DNA from: Sedimentisphaerales bacterium
GTDB taxonomy: Bacteria; Planctomycetota; Phycisphaerae; Sedimentisphaerales; SM23-30
Length of the DNA: 7,544 bases
Direction of reading: 5' to 3'
Assembly (NCBI GenBank): GCA_030640865.1
Contig: DAOWIP010000413.1
Coordinates: 1-7,544, forward strand
Below are positions 1 through 4,690 of the stretch, piece after piece. The notes under the pieces are model-generated. The model was not told the origin of the DNA, did no database searches, and worked only from the letters and a program-made list of their open reading frames with translations. Numbering within the stretch: position 1 is the stretch's first letter; each line of letters opens with the position of its first letter. A program made the translations under genes and the position numbers.

Positions 1-74
1 GGCCCGTCATAATCCTTCAATAATTCGTCAATAAGCTCGTGTTTACGCTTTTCCTGAAACAATTGTTTGGCCAT
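1..74 (-). CDS. IS256-family (Mutator-type) transposase, N-terminal part only, cut by window edge
   Basis: The minus strand reads ATG at 74 and stays open to the left edge, giving 24 residues that begin MAKQLFQEKRKHELIDELLK and continue with DYDG. From memory of the family, a 'LIDELLKDY-x-(G/S)PEDLLGENGLLKQLTKAL' opening is characteristic of IS256-type DDE transposases, which cut and paste their element through a circular intermediate. A good Shine-Dalgarno (AGGAAG at 80-85, five bases before the ATG) supports this start. The catalytic DDE residues and the other IS end lie outside the window, so an intact enzyme cannot be confirmed. The assignment rests on a short N-terminus plus the matching terminal sequence at 112-141. 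Confidence 0.72.
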   Translation of the reverse strand, partial: MAKQLFQEKRKHELIDELLKDYDG

Positions 75-111
75 AGTAACTTCCTTTCATAAAATAAGTT
101 AACATATCTAT

Positions 112-141
112 GACCATTTACACAGTTTATTTTACACCCTC
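112..141 (-). repeat. Putative IS terminal inverted repeat
   Basis: Read from the outside in on the minus strand, the 30 bp begin GAGGGTGTAAAATAAACTG and continue TGTAAATGGTC. Two direct copies of GTGTAAA lie 14 bp apart within it, as might be expected for paired transposase contacts. GAGGGTGTAAA-like tips are what I remember for many IS256-family elements. Only one end is present, so the inverted-repeat nature is inferred. Confidence 0.55.
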
Positions 142-238
142 TAAAAGTCGCTGCTGTACGGATACCAATAGCGAACCACAGCCCACAAGCAAAAACTATT
201 CCCCAGACAATCCATTCAACAATGAACAAGACAGACAT
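142..238 (-). pseudogene. Start of a small membrane protein, truncated by the IS element
   Basis: From an ATG at 238 the frame encodes about 32 residues before the IS boundary: a short start, then a strongly hydrophobic stretch (LFIVEWIVWGIVFACGLWFA) that looks like one transmembrane helix or signal anchor, then IGIRTAATF. The frame continues by chance through the IS end to a stop at 17, but that part has no protein-like character and overlaps the transposase start. A GGGG stretch 8-11 bases upstream (246-249) could serve as a weak ribosome binding site. The protein family is not recognised. It could instead be a chance hydrophobic ORF. Confidence 0.35.
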
Positions 239-251
239 TATTCGCCCCGTA

Positions 252-303
252 ATCTGATTTCAGATAGAACATTGATTATATTGTTTTCGTATAACACTCT
301 ATT
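252..303 (-). promoter_or_regulatory. Possible promoter and operator-like palindrome upstream of the truncated membrane ORF
   Basis: The minus strand carries a perfect TATAAT at 280-275. The hexamer 17 bp upstream (AATAGA, 303-298) is a poor -35. Between the -10 and the ATG lies a perfect 6-bp inverted repeat with a 2-base loop, ATCTGATTTCAGAT (252-265), placed where an operator or 5'-UTR hairpin could act. The region is AT-rich, so a chance TATAAT is quite possible. Confidence 0.22.
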
Positions 304-307
304 TTTC

Positions 308-394
308 TTACAGCACGACCATTTCAGTGTTGGAAGGTTCGCCTTCGCTTGCCTTGTTGGCAACTATGATACGATATTTCAGCGGCAAATTCAA
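308..394 (-). pseudogene. Decayed C-terminus of a fibronectin type III-like protein
   Basis: The minus frame from 394 to a TAA at 308-310 reads LNLPLKYR, then IIVANKASEGEPSN, then TEMVVL and stop. The pattern Y-R-(I/V)-x-x-x-N-K-A-x-E-G-E-P-S-N-T is the final strand region of fibronectin III domains, and it ends a reading frame as expected for a C-terminal domain. Upstream in the same frame are TAG (395-397) and TAA (410-412), and no other frame continues the domain. Only a fragment therefore remains, left by deletion or frameshift. Such domains are common at the ends of exported planctomycete proteins. The match is short, from memory, and could be coincidence. Confidence 0.4.
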
Positions 395-495
395 CTAATT
401 GCGGCTATTTTACTTAACATCCCCGAAATAAACAACTTATATCACTTTCTTCAATCGTTATAAGACCTTTGCTGATTTACTTTGCGACAGGTAAA

Positions 496-621
496 GCTTC
501 ATTTATGACATATCACGCTTAATATGCGATATATCATGCTTCATATATGGCAGATAACGCTTCATTTGTGGCATATCACACTTCAGATGCGACATATTAA
601 ACTTCATATACGGCATATCAC
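496..621. repeat. Six tandem copies of a degenerate 21-bp repeat
   Basis: Units start at 496, 517, 538, 559, 580 and 601, all exactly 21 bp and head to tail, with approximate consensus RCTTCATWTRYGRCATATCA plus one base (usually C). Copies differ by a few substitutions but no indels. A seventh unit decays after 622. Because 21 is a multiple of 3, one plus-strand frame reads as 7-residue repeats (MLHIWQI, TLHLWHI, TLQMRHI, KLHIRHI), but there is no ribosome binding site and I do not regard it as a gene. There are no spacers, so it is not a CRISPR array. Confidence 0.88.
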
Positions 622-647
622 ATTCACTTTGTCCCGATGTAAGCCGT

Positions 648-669
648 GTAAGGTGGGGTCTTACCCCAC
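648..669. repeat. GC-rich hairpin with two alternative stems (REP-like)
   Basis: GTGGGGT (653-659) and ACCCCAC (663-669) form a perfect 7-bp stem with loop CTT. GTAAG (648-652) and CTTAC (660-664) form an alternative 5-bp stem that shares bases with the first, so the two exclude each other. There is no following T-run on either strand, so it is not a standard intrinsic terminator. Short GTGGGG/CCCCAC hairpins of this style resemble REP elements moved by RAYT (Y1) transposases, but no such gene is in the window. Confidence 0.5.
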
Positions 670-723
670 GTGGTTTTCTATCCGATGCGCAACTCTTTCT
701 CTATTCAATTTCTTTGATTCGAC

Positions 724-758
724 GTTGGGCGTTGAATGTTGAATGTTGGACGTTCAAC
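724..758. repeat. Five heptamer tandem repeats (GTTGAAT type)
   Basis: Units are GTTGGGC, GTTGAAT, GTTGAAT, GTTGGAC and GTTCAAC. All are 7 bp and in perfect register. The last three can fold: GTTGAATG (738-745) pairs with CGTTCAAC (751-758) over a 5-base loop with one G-T pair. This hairpin lies about 80-100 bases past the der stop codon and could protect the mRNA 3' end. No U-run follows it in the der direction, so it is not an intrinsic terminator by itself. Confidence 0.75.
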
Positions 759-792
759 TCTTCCTCCATTCTCTTCCTTCTTTCTCTTTCTC
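758..792. repeat. Polypyrimidine tract (35 nt, one purine)
   Basis: On the plus strand this stretch is all C and T except for A at 768, so the transcript reading through from der would carry a near-pure polypurine run. It joins the two heptamer arrays. It may be a relic of further simple repeats. Such mirror-like homopurine tracts can adopt triplex structures, but nothing in the sequence proves a role. Confidence 0.6.
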
Positions 793-838
793 ACCACTCA
801 CCACTCACAACTCACAACTCACAACTCACAACTCACTC
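790..838. repeat. Seven heptamer tandem repeats abutting the der stop codon
   Basis: Seven units of 7 bp follow each other exactly: CTCACCA twice, CTCACAA four times, then CTCACTC. In the der direction this is a GAGTTGTGAGTTGTGAG-type array that starts at the very next base after the TAA. The heptamer unit size is like the STRR repeats known from filamentous cyanobacteria. Identical neighbouring copies point to recent slippage. Confidence 0.88.
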
Positions 839-2179
839 TTAAACCACTTCCACTACTGTGCCTTCTCGATGATGACGTAGCAACAAACGAATAGGCACTT
901 CGGAGAAGGGCAGTATATCGCGCAGGCGGTTCAGCAGAAATCGGCGATAGTTTTCATCGATCATTGAGGGGTTATTCACGAACAGCAGCAGGGTTGGCGG
1001 GTTCGTGCCTACCTGGGTACCGTAATAGATACGTGGCAGTCCCACTTTGCGCCGGGCGGACGGGGCACGTTCGCCAACAATTTGCCGGATGGCCTTGTTT
1101 ATTTTCGAGGTGGATACGATGGTGCCTGCCTGTTTGAATAAATTATTGGCCAGGTCGAGCAGTTTATGTACGTTTTTACCCTCGCTGGCGGTAATGAAAC
1201 TGATTGGGGCATATCCCAACCCCGGCAACGTCTTGTCGAGGTAGTCCGCGAATTCCTGCGTATCGAGTCGGTCGATTACCAGGTCGCACTTGTTAATCAC
1301 GATAATGCAGGGCTTGTATTCGTCGGAGAGAAACCTCGCCAGTTTTTTATCGACCTGACAGACAGGATCGGCCGCGTCGATAAACAGCAGTACCACTTCC
1401 GCCCTGCGTATTGACCGTGTGGCCCTGGTATAGCTGTAAAATTCGATACTGTTTTGGGTCATCTTACTTTTTTTACGCACACCGGCGGTATCGATTGCTA
1501 TGAAGGTGCGTCCGTCTTTCTCGAAGCGGACATCGACCGCGTCACGGGTCGTGCCCGGTACTTCACTGACAATAACTCGTTCTTCACCTGCGAGATGGTT
1601 TATAAAAGTGCTTTTGCCGACATTGCGTTTGCCGACGACTGCCATTTTCATTACCTCTGCCTGTGGCCGATCAGTCTGATGATCTTTCAGTTCATGCAGG
1701 ACTCGCTCGACGAGTAGTTGACGATTTCGGCCGTGCTGGGCTGATACTGTAACCGGTTCGCCGAAACCAAGTTTGAAAAATTCGCCGATATGGGAATCCA
1801 GCGAGGGTGAGTCGGCCTTGTTAGCGACCAGGAGTACGCTTAATTGTGGCCGTCGCAACAGTTTAGCCACCTGCTGATCCAGGGCGGTTACTCCATCGCG
1901 GACATCGACCACGAACAGTACCAACTCGGCCTGTTCGATTGCGATACGGATTTGGCCCTCGACGTGCTCGGTAAGGTTATCGTGATCTTCGATGCCGTAG
2001 CCGCCGGTATCGACCAGCTCGAAATACTGGTCATCCAGATCGACAATGGCGCTGACCCGATCGCGGGTTACGCCGGCGGTCGGTTCGACGATACTGATTT
2101 TCCTCCCGGCCAGGGCATTGAGCAAACTGCTCTTCCCCACGTTCGGCCGACCCACTATAGCCACAATTGGTAATTCCAT
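839..2179 (-). CDS. der: Ribosome biogenesis GTPase Der (EngA)
   Basis: A 446-residue protein with the tandem G-domain layout unique to Der, which binds the 50S subunit and is needed for its maturation in the cytoplasm. G domain 1 has GRPNVGKSS at 10-18, the switch II DTGG at 57-60 and NKAD at 120-123. A linker (about 162-176) leads to G domain 2 with GKRNVGKST at 183-191, DTAG at 230-233 and NKCD at 296-299, where many homologues have NKWD. The C-terminal KH-like domain runs from about 350 to 446. Length is near the family's usual 440-490, so it appears complete. The ATG has only a weak GGA about 8 bases upstream. Its 164-bp leader holds a nested palindrome, and heptamer repeats begin directly after its stop. 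GTPase specificity follows from the NKxD motifs. The SIRRAEVV and VGLPRIYYGTQVGTNPP stretches look planctomycetal. Confidence 0.97.
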   Translation of the reverse strand: MELPIVAIVGRPNVGKSSLLNALAGRKISIVEPTAGVTRDRVSAIVDLDDQYFELVDTGGYGIEDHDNLTEHVEGQIRIAIEQAELVLFVVDVRDGVTALDQQVAKLLRRPQLSVLLVANKADSPSLDSHIGEFFKLGFGEPVTVSAQHGRNRQLLVERVLHELKDHQTDRPQAEVMKMAVVGKRNVGKSTFINHLAGEERVIVSEVPGTTRDAVDVRFEKDGRTFIAIDTAGVRKKSKMTQNSIEFYSYTRATRSIRRAEVVLLFIDAADPVCQVDKKLARFLSDEYKPCIIVINKCDLVIDRLDTQEFADYLDKTLPGLGYAPISFITASEGKNVHKLLDLANNLFKQAGTIVSTSKINKAIRQIVGERAPSARRKVGLPRIYYGTQVGTNPPTLLLFVNNPSMIDENYRRFLLNRLRDILPFSEVPIRLLLRHHREGTVVEVV

Positions 2180-2210
2180 AAAAATTCCGAGATAAAACTT
2201 TATTATTTAG

Positions 2211-2253
2211 CCCCCGATGTAAAACATGTCCCCGCATAGGCGGGGATCGGGGG
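2211..2253. repeat. Nested inverted repeat (three-way-junction fold) in the der leader
   Basis: CCCCCGAT (2211-2218) pairs perfectly with ATCGGGGG (2246-2253). Inside this outer stem are a perfect 6-bp hairpin, CCCCGC-ATAG-GCGGGG (2230-2245), and a weaker ATGT-AAA-ACAT hairpin (2217-2227, sharing two bases with the outer stem). The fold lies 32-74 bases upstream of the der ATG. It could be a 5'-UTR regulatory structure, an mRNA-stabilising element or a dispersed REP-like repeat. No T-run follows it in the der direction. It does not match any riboswitch or ribosomal-protein leader that I recognise. Confidence 0.65.
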
Positions 2254-2270
2254 GTTCTTCTTAAGTAGGC

Positions 2271-2283
2271 CGGGCCGTGCCCG
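2271..2283. repeat. Short GC hairpin between the 67-residue gene and der
   Basis: CGGGC (2271-2275) and GCCCG (2279-2283) form a 5-bp stem with a CGT loop, about 60 bases after the stop of the upstream small gene. No U-tract follows on the minus strand (TACTTAAGAAGAAC comes next), so it is at best a weak, non-canonical 3'-end structure separating that gene from der. Confidence 0.3.
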
Positions 2284-2343
2284 CCATTTACTCTAAAGCC
2301 CTGAAAGGCCGAAAGAAAGCAACTCTGTAAAAAGTGTGAACGG

Positions 2344-2547
2344 TTACTTTTTTCTGAGTTTCAACCATCGGCAACGGAAGGCGTCGCGAAGCTTTTCCGT
2401 GAACCGCAGCCCCATTTTTTGAGTGCTTGTATTGAATTCCATTCGTGCGACTCGTTGTGGCTCGGGCTTTTTGCTGCGGAACAGCCCGGTCAGCATTAAC
2501 AGCGAGACAACAAATCGTACCCACTTTTGAATTATTGTAGTCATCAT
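2344..2547 (-). CDS. Small basic membrane-anchored protein of unknown function (67 aa)
   Basis: The frame starts with two consecutive ATGs (2547 and 2544) and begins 28 bp after the stop of the 192-residue gene, in the same direction. Residues 1-8 (MMTTIIQK) precede a hydrophobic segment, WVRFVVSLLMLTGLF (about 9-23), and then a highly basic tail rich in Lys and Arg (RSKKPEPQR, RFTEKLRDAFR, RWLKLRKK). This suggests a single-pass protein with a positively charged cytoplasmic domain, or a nucleic-acid or membrane-surface binder. There is no clear Shine-Dalgarno; the bases upstream of the ATG are pyrimidine-rich, so it may be translated by coupling to the preceding gene. I do not recognise the family. 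Spacing and plausible composition favour a real gene over the overlapping 78-codon frame. Confidence 0.55.
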   Translation of the reverse strand: MMTTIIQKWVRFVVSLLMLTGLFRSKKPEPQRVARMEFNTSTQKMGLRFTEKLRDAFRCRWLKLRKK

Positions 2548-2575
2548 AAGATAAAGAGGAGGCTGTGTTATTGGT

Positions 2576-3154
2576 TTAGCGTTGCCACGTTTGGCCTACG
2601 CAGGCTAATAATTCTTCACGATCCCGTGCCCGGATTGACTTCATGGGCCAAAGCTGGTGTTTTTCCAATATGTGATATTCAGTCTGGTAATATTTTTGTA
2701 CCTGGCTGACTCCGGCATCCACCGGTCCGCTACCGCGAAAACCGCTATCGCCTATCCATCGCCCGATTTCCTGCTCGTACTCGGCAGGGTATATCAGAGC
2801 CATCAGCAACAGATTATCCGATTGGGCCAAATGCAGCTTGGCGCGACAGGGGGGTAGCTGTTTTTCACTCCAGTTGCAAAGCGCCTGAAAATCACGACGG
2901 CCGGAGTTCTCATCACGGCAGTGAAAGAACATACCGCTTTCCAGGAAAAACTTTTCTCTCGGCACACCAGCCACTTCCATCGTACCGTCCGGCCGGGCAC
3001 GATGAATCTTATATACCTTGGCTTCGGCGAACCGTTCTGATTCAAGCAGTGTGGCAACTTCTTCCGCGACATAACCAATTCCGCACTGTCCCTGGAAATC
3101 AATTACGTAAAATCCGATATATTTCTCCGCGTTGTCTGTTTTTGGTAAAATCAT
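2576..3154 (-). CDS. Conserved-looking soluble protein of unknown function (192 aa)
   Basis: The protein has no signal peptide or membrane segment and is probably cytoplasmic. Its N-terminal part (about 10-60) alternates strands and helices: KYIGFYVIDFQGQCGIGY, then an acidic helix AEEVATLLESERF, then AKVYKIHRARPDGTMEV. A middle section has an FFHCRDENSGRRDF stretch. The C-terminal third ends with YYQTEYHILEKHQLWPMKS followed by RARDREELLACVGQTWQR. Cysteines at 24, in FFHC, ALCNW, LPPC and near the C-terminus are too scattered for an obvious metal site. I recognise no family or catalytic motif. It begins 30 bp after the beta-helix gene and is followed 28 bp later by the 67-residue gene, so it probably belongs to the same transcript. 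Normal codon use and low repetitiveness support a real gene. ATG at 3154 has only a weak GAAG-like ribosome binding site. Confidence 0.85.
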   Translation of the reverse strand: MILPKTDNAEKYIGFYVIDFQGQCGIGYVAEEVATLLESERFAEAKVYKIHRARPDGTMEVAGVPREKFFLESGMFFHCRDENSGRRDFQALCNWSEKQLPPCRAKLHLAQSDNLLLMALIYPAEYEQEIGRWIGDSGFRGSGPVDAGVSQVQKYYQTEYHILEKHQLWPMKSIRARDREELLACVGQTWQR

Positions 3155-3184
3155 AAATTTTCTTCGTTTTCCAACCTGAAGAGT

Positions 3185-4630
3185 TTAATAGTTTTTTCCC
3201 GGCATGAGCGAGCCTGGTGTGATTTCGATCCTGCCGTTGACCAGATTGTCTCTTATCATATTGTTCTTTCCTTTTACCAAACGGATAGAAACCGGTTTTT
3301 TCACTTCCGGTCTGTCATCGTGAATTAAACAATCAGTAACACGTACATTTTCAACATTCTGTAAAAGTATCCCACAACCATCGCAATTGAGGATCGAGCA
3401 GTTTGTGATATTGAATCGCCGGCAACCTTCGAGGATCAGCCCTGCCGGCGTCTTCATAGTACCGTTGACATGCAAGCCGGTCAGTGTAACATCGACACAA
3501 TCACGGAACACCAGACTATTGGAACTTTTAGGTTGGTTCCTGTAGTCATAGTCAGGGTTGCGGTCAAGAAGATTTGCGCCAACGACAATATTGGAGCTTC
3601 CCTCGACCAACAAATCATGAGCATAGCCTTTCCAGAAAGTATTGCCAGTGATTACTACGCCCCTGCCGTGGCGAATGTGAATATTCACAGATACATCAGA
3701 GAACACATTATTGGCAATGGACATATTACCAACTTTTTTGTTATCCTCTGGCCCACGGCCCAGCAGCCGGATATTGGCGGAGTCAGGGGCATTGTGTGAA
3801 TGCTGGATAGTACAGCCGACGATCGCGCATTCGCGAAGGGAACCATCCCGAACGTCAAATAATACGTTCGCTGTGGGAGATTCTTCGTGATTCAAGTTGT
3901 CTTCGATGTCGCAACTGCCGATCTGCAGGTTGCGGACATCACCGGCCAGGACGACAATTCCACCACCCTGGTTATAGCTGATATGGCAATTGGTAACGTT
4001 GATCTGGTGAAGGTTCACTCGATCAAGGAAGATTCCGACACCACGGTTTTCGTATATATGACAGTTGGAAATGATTACGTTACGATTTTTTTTAGTCAGG
4101 TGAATCCCGTGCAGTCCCTTGCGGACAAGGACGCGGGTAAAGGTTCCCTGCATGGTATAGCTGGCCTCGATACCGACGGCCTCAGGGTGGGCGCCGACGA
4201 TCTCCAGGCCGTCCACAAAAGGCATTCGCTGACGCTGCCAGACGTTTTGCTTAACTGTTTTTGGACTGGCAGTCCCATTATGGGTGCCAACAAACTTGAG
4301 TGCAGGGCCGGCCCCGGCCATGACCAATTTTGCGGTACCGTCAGCAACAATCGAAGTTGGTCCGACCCGATCCAGTTCGATTATAATCGATCTGGTAATG
4401 CGATAGACACCTCGCGGCAGGTAAATCCTGCCTGCTTTGGCATCAACCGCCCTTTGGAGCGCCACGCTATCATCGGACTTCCCGTCGCCGACGGCACCAA
4501 AGTCCCTGACCGTTACGGACTCAACTTTAGCGATTGGCGGTTTCTGGGCGAGACTGCTGTTATTTGCCGGCGCGAATCCCAGCAAAATCGCCCCGATGGC
4601 CAACCATAAATATTTTCTTTCCATACACAT
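3185..4630 (-). CDS. Secreted right-handed parallel beta-helix protein (pectate lyase 3 / GH28-related fold)
   Basis: This is a 481-residue protein with an N-terminal signal peptide: basic MERK, hydrophobic core LWLAIGAILLGFA, and a likely cleavage after SLA at 28. It carries the hallmark VRDFGAVGDGKSDD (about 41-54) of the Pectate_lyase_3 / glycosyl-hydrolase-28-related domain, followed by PRGVYRI. From about 150 to 480 it shows beta-helix rungs, many with an N-C-x-I-type core (SNCHIYEN, TNCHISYN, GSCDIEDN, VGCTIQHS, TNCSILNC, TDCLIHDD). The fold is typical of polysaccharide lyases and hydrolases, but no catalytic residues can be assigned, so enzyme or structural binder are both open. The start is ATG at 4630 with AGAGGA 11 bases upstream; ATG at 4624 is a possible alternative. 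It lies 60 bp after the sulfatase, which suggests a shared role on an extracellular sulfated glycan (inferred). Confidence 0.88.
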   Translation of the reverse strand: MCMERKYLWLAIGAILLGFAPANNSSLAQKPPIAKVESVTVRDFGAVGDGKSDDSVALQRAVDAKAGRIYLPRGVYRITRSIIIELDRVGPTSIVADGTAKLVMAGAGPALKFVGTHNGTASPKTVKQNVWQRQRMPFVDGLEIVGAHPEAVGIEASYTMQGTFTRVLVRKGLHGIHLTKKNRNVIISNCHIYENRGVGIFLDRVNLHQINVTNCHISYNQGGGIVVLAGDVRNLQIGSCDIEDNLNHEESPTANVLFDVRDGSLRECAIVGCTIQHSHNAPDSANIRLLGRGPEDNKKVGNMSIANNVFSDVSVNIHIRHGRGVVITGNTFWKGYAHDLLVEGSSNIVVGANLLDRNPDYDYRNQPKSSNSLVFRDCVDVTLTGLHVNGTMKTPAGLILEGCRRFNITNCSILNCDGCGILLQNVENVRVTDCLIHDDRPEVKKPVSIRLVKGKNNMIRDNLVNGRIEITPGSLMPGKNY

Positions 4631-4641
4631 TGAATCATATA

Positions 4642-4669
4642 TCCTCTCACAAATCTGTGCATAATTATA
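4642..4669 (-). promoter_or_regulatory. Possible promoter and ribosome binding site for the beta-helix gene
   Basis: In the 60-bp gap after the sulfatase, the minus strand has a perfect TATAAT at 4669-4664. The best -35 match, 18 bp upstream (TGAATA), is poor. AGAGGA at 4647-4642 is an acceptable ribosome binding site 11 bases before the ATG at 4630. No terminator precedes it, so the gene could be served by read-through from tyrS and the sulfatase as well as by this site. Confidence 0.3.
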
Positions 4670-4690
4670 GTATCATTTTTTAGCAGGTAT

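Larger units (their letters stand above)
1..141 (-). mobile_element. Right-hand end (in window orientation) of an IS256-family insertion sequence
   Basis: This comprises the transposase start, its ribosome binding site and about 40 bp of AT-rich leader, and ends at a sequence resembling an IS256-family terminal repeat. The inferred outer boundary is base 141, where the minus strand starts GAGGGTGTAAAAT. The mate repeat is off the left edge, so neither the 8-9 bp target duplication usual for the family nor the element length can be checked. The base-exact boundary is inferred. Confidence 0.62.
239..838. other. Gene-free 600 bp between der and the IS element
   Basis: No intact gene is supported here on either strand. 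The stretch contains, from left to right, a possible promoter and palindrome (252-303), a decayed fibronectin-III-like coding end (308-394), an AT-rich segment with nothing recognisable (395-495), a 21-bp tandem array (496-621), a GC-rich hairpin (648-669), a featureless part (670-723), a heptamer array (724-758), a polypyrimidine tract (758-792) and a second heptamer array (790-838). No tRNA, rRNA or CRISPR structure was seen. Confidence 0.7.

Noticed and set aside
17..238. Full 73-codon minus-strand frame as an intact gene
   Set aside because: Its second half runs through the IS end and overlaps the transposase start in another frame. Only the first 32 or so codons are plausible host sequence.
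110..463. 117-codon plus-strand frame
   Set aside because: It crosses the IS boundary and the antisense of the fibronectin-like remnant, and its low-complexity product shows no domain.
496..621. CRISPR array
   Set aside because: Repeats are contiguous, degenerate and without spacers, and no cas genes are nearby.
524..742. 72-codon plus-strand frame across the 21-bp array
   Set aside because: Its heptapeptide repetition is a by-product of a repeat length divisible by three. It has no ribosome binding site and runs into a hairpin and heptamer DNA.
738..758. Intrinsic terminator for der
   Set aside because: The hairpin is real but is not followed by a U-run in the der direction; GCCCAACGTC follows instead.
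2288..2524. 78-codon minus-strand frame overlapping the 67-residue gene
   Set aside because: It has no hydrophobic or domain features, does not follow the preceding gene as closely, and its tail reads through intergenic hairpin-flanking DNA.
3887..4609. 240-codon open frame on the plus strand
   Set aside because: It lies wholly antisense to the beta-helix gene, which has a signal peptide, a family motif and regular rungs. The plus-strand product has no domain and mirrors its codon pattern.
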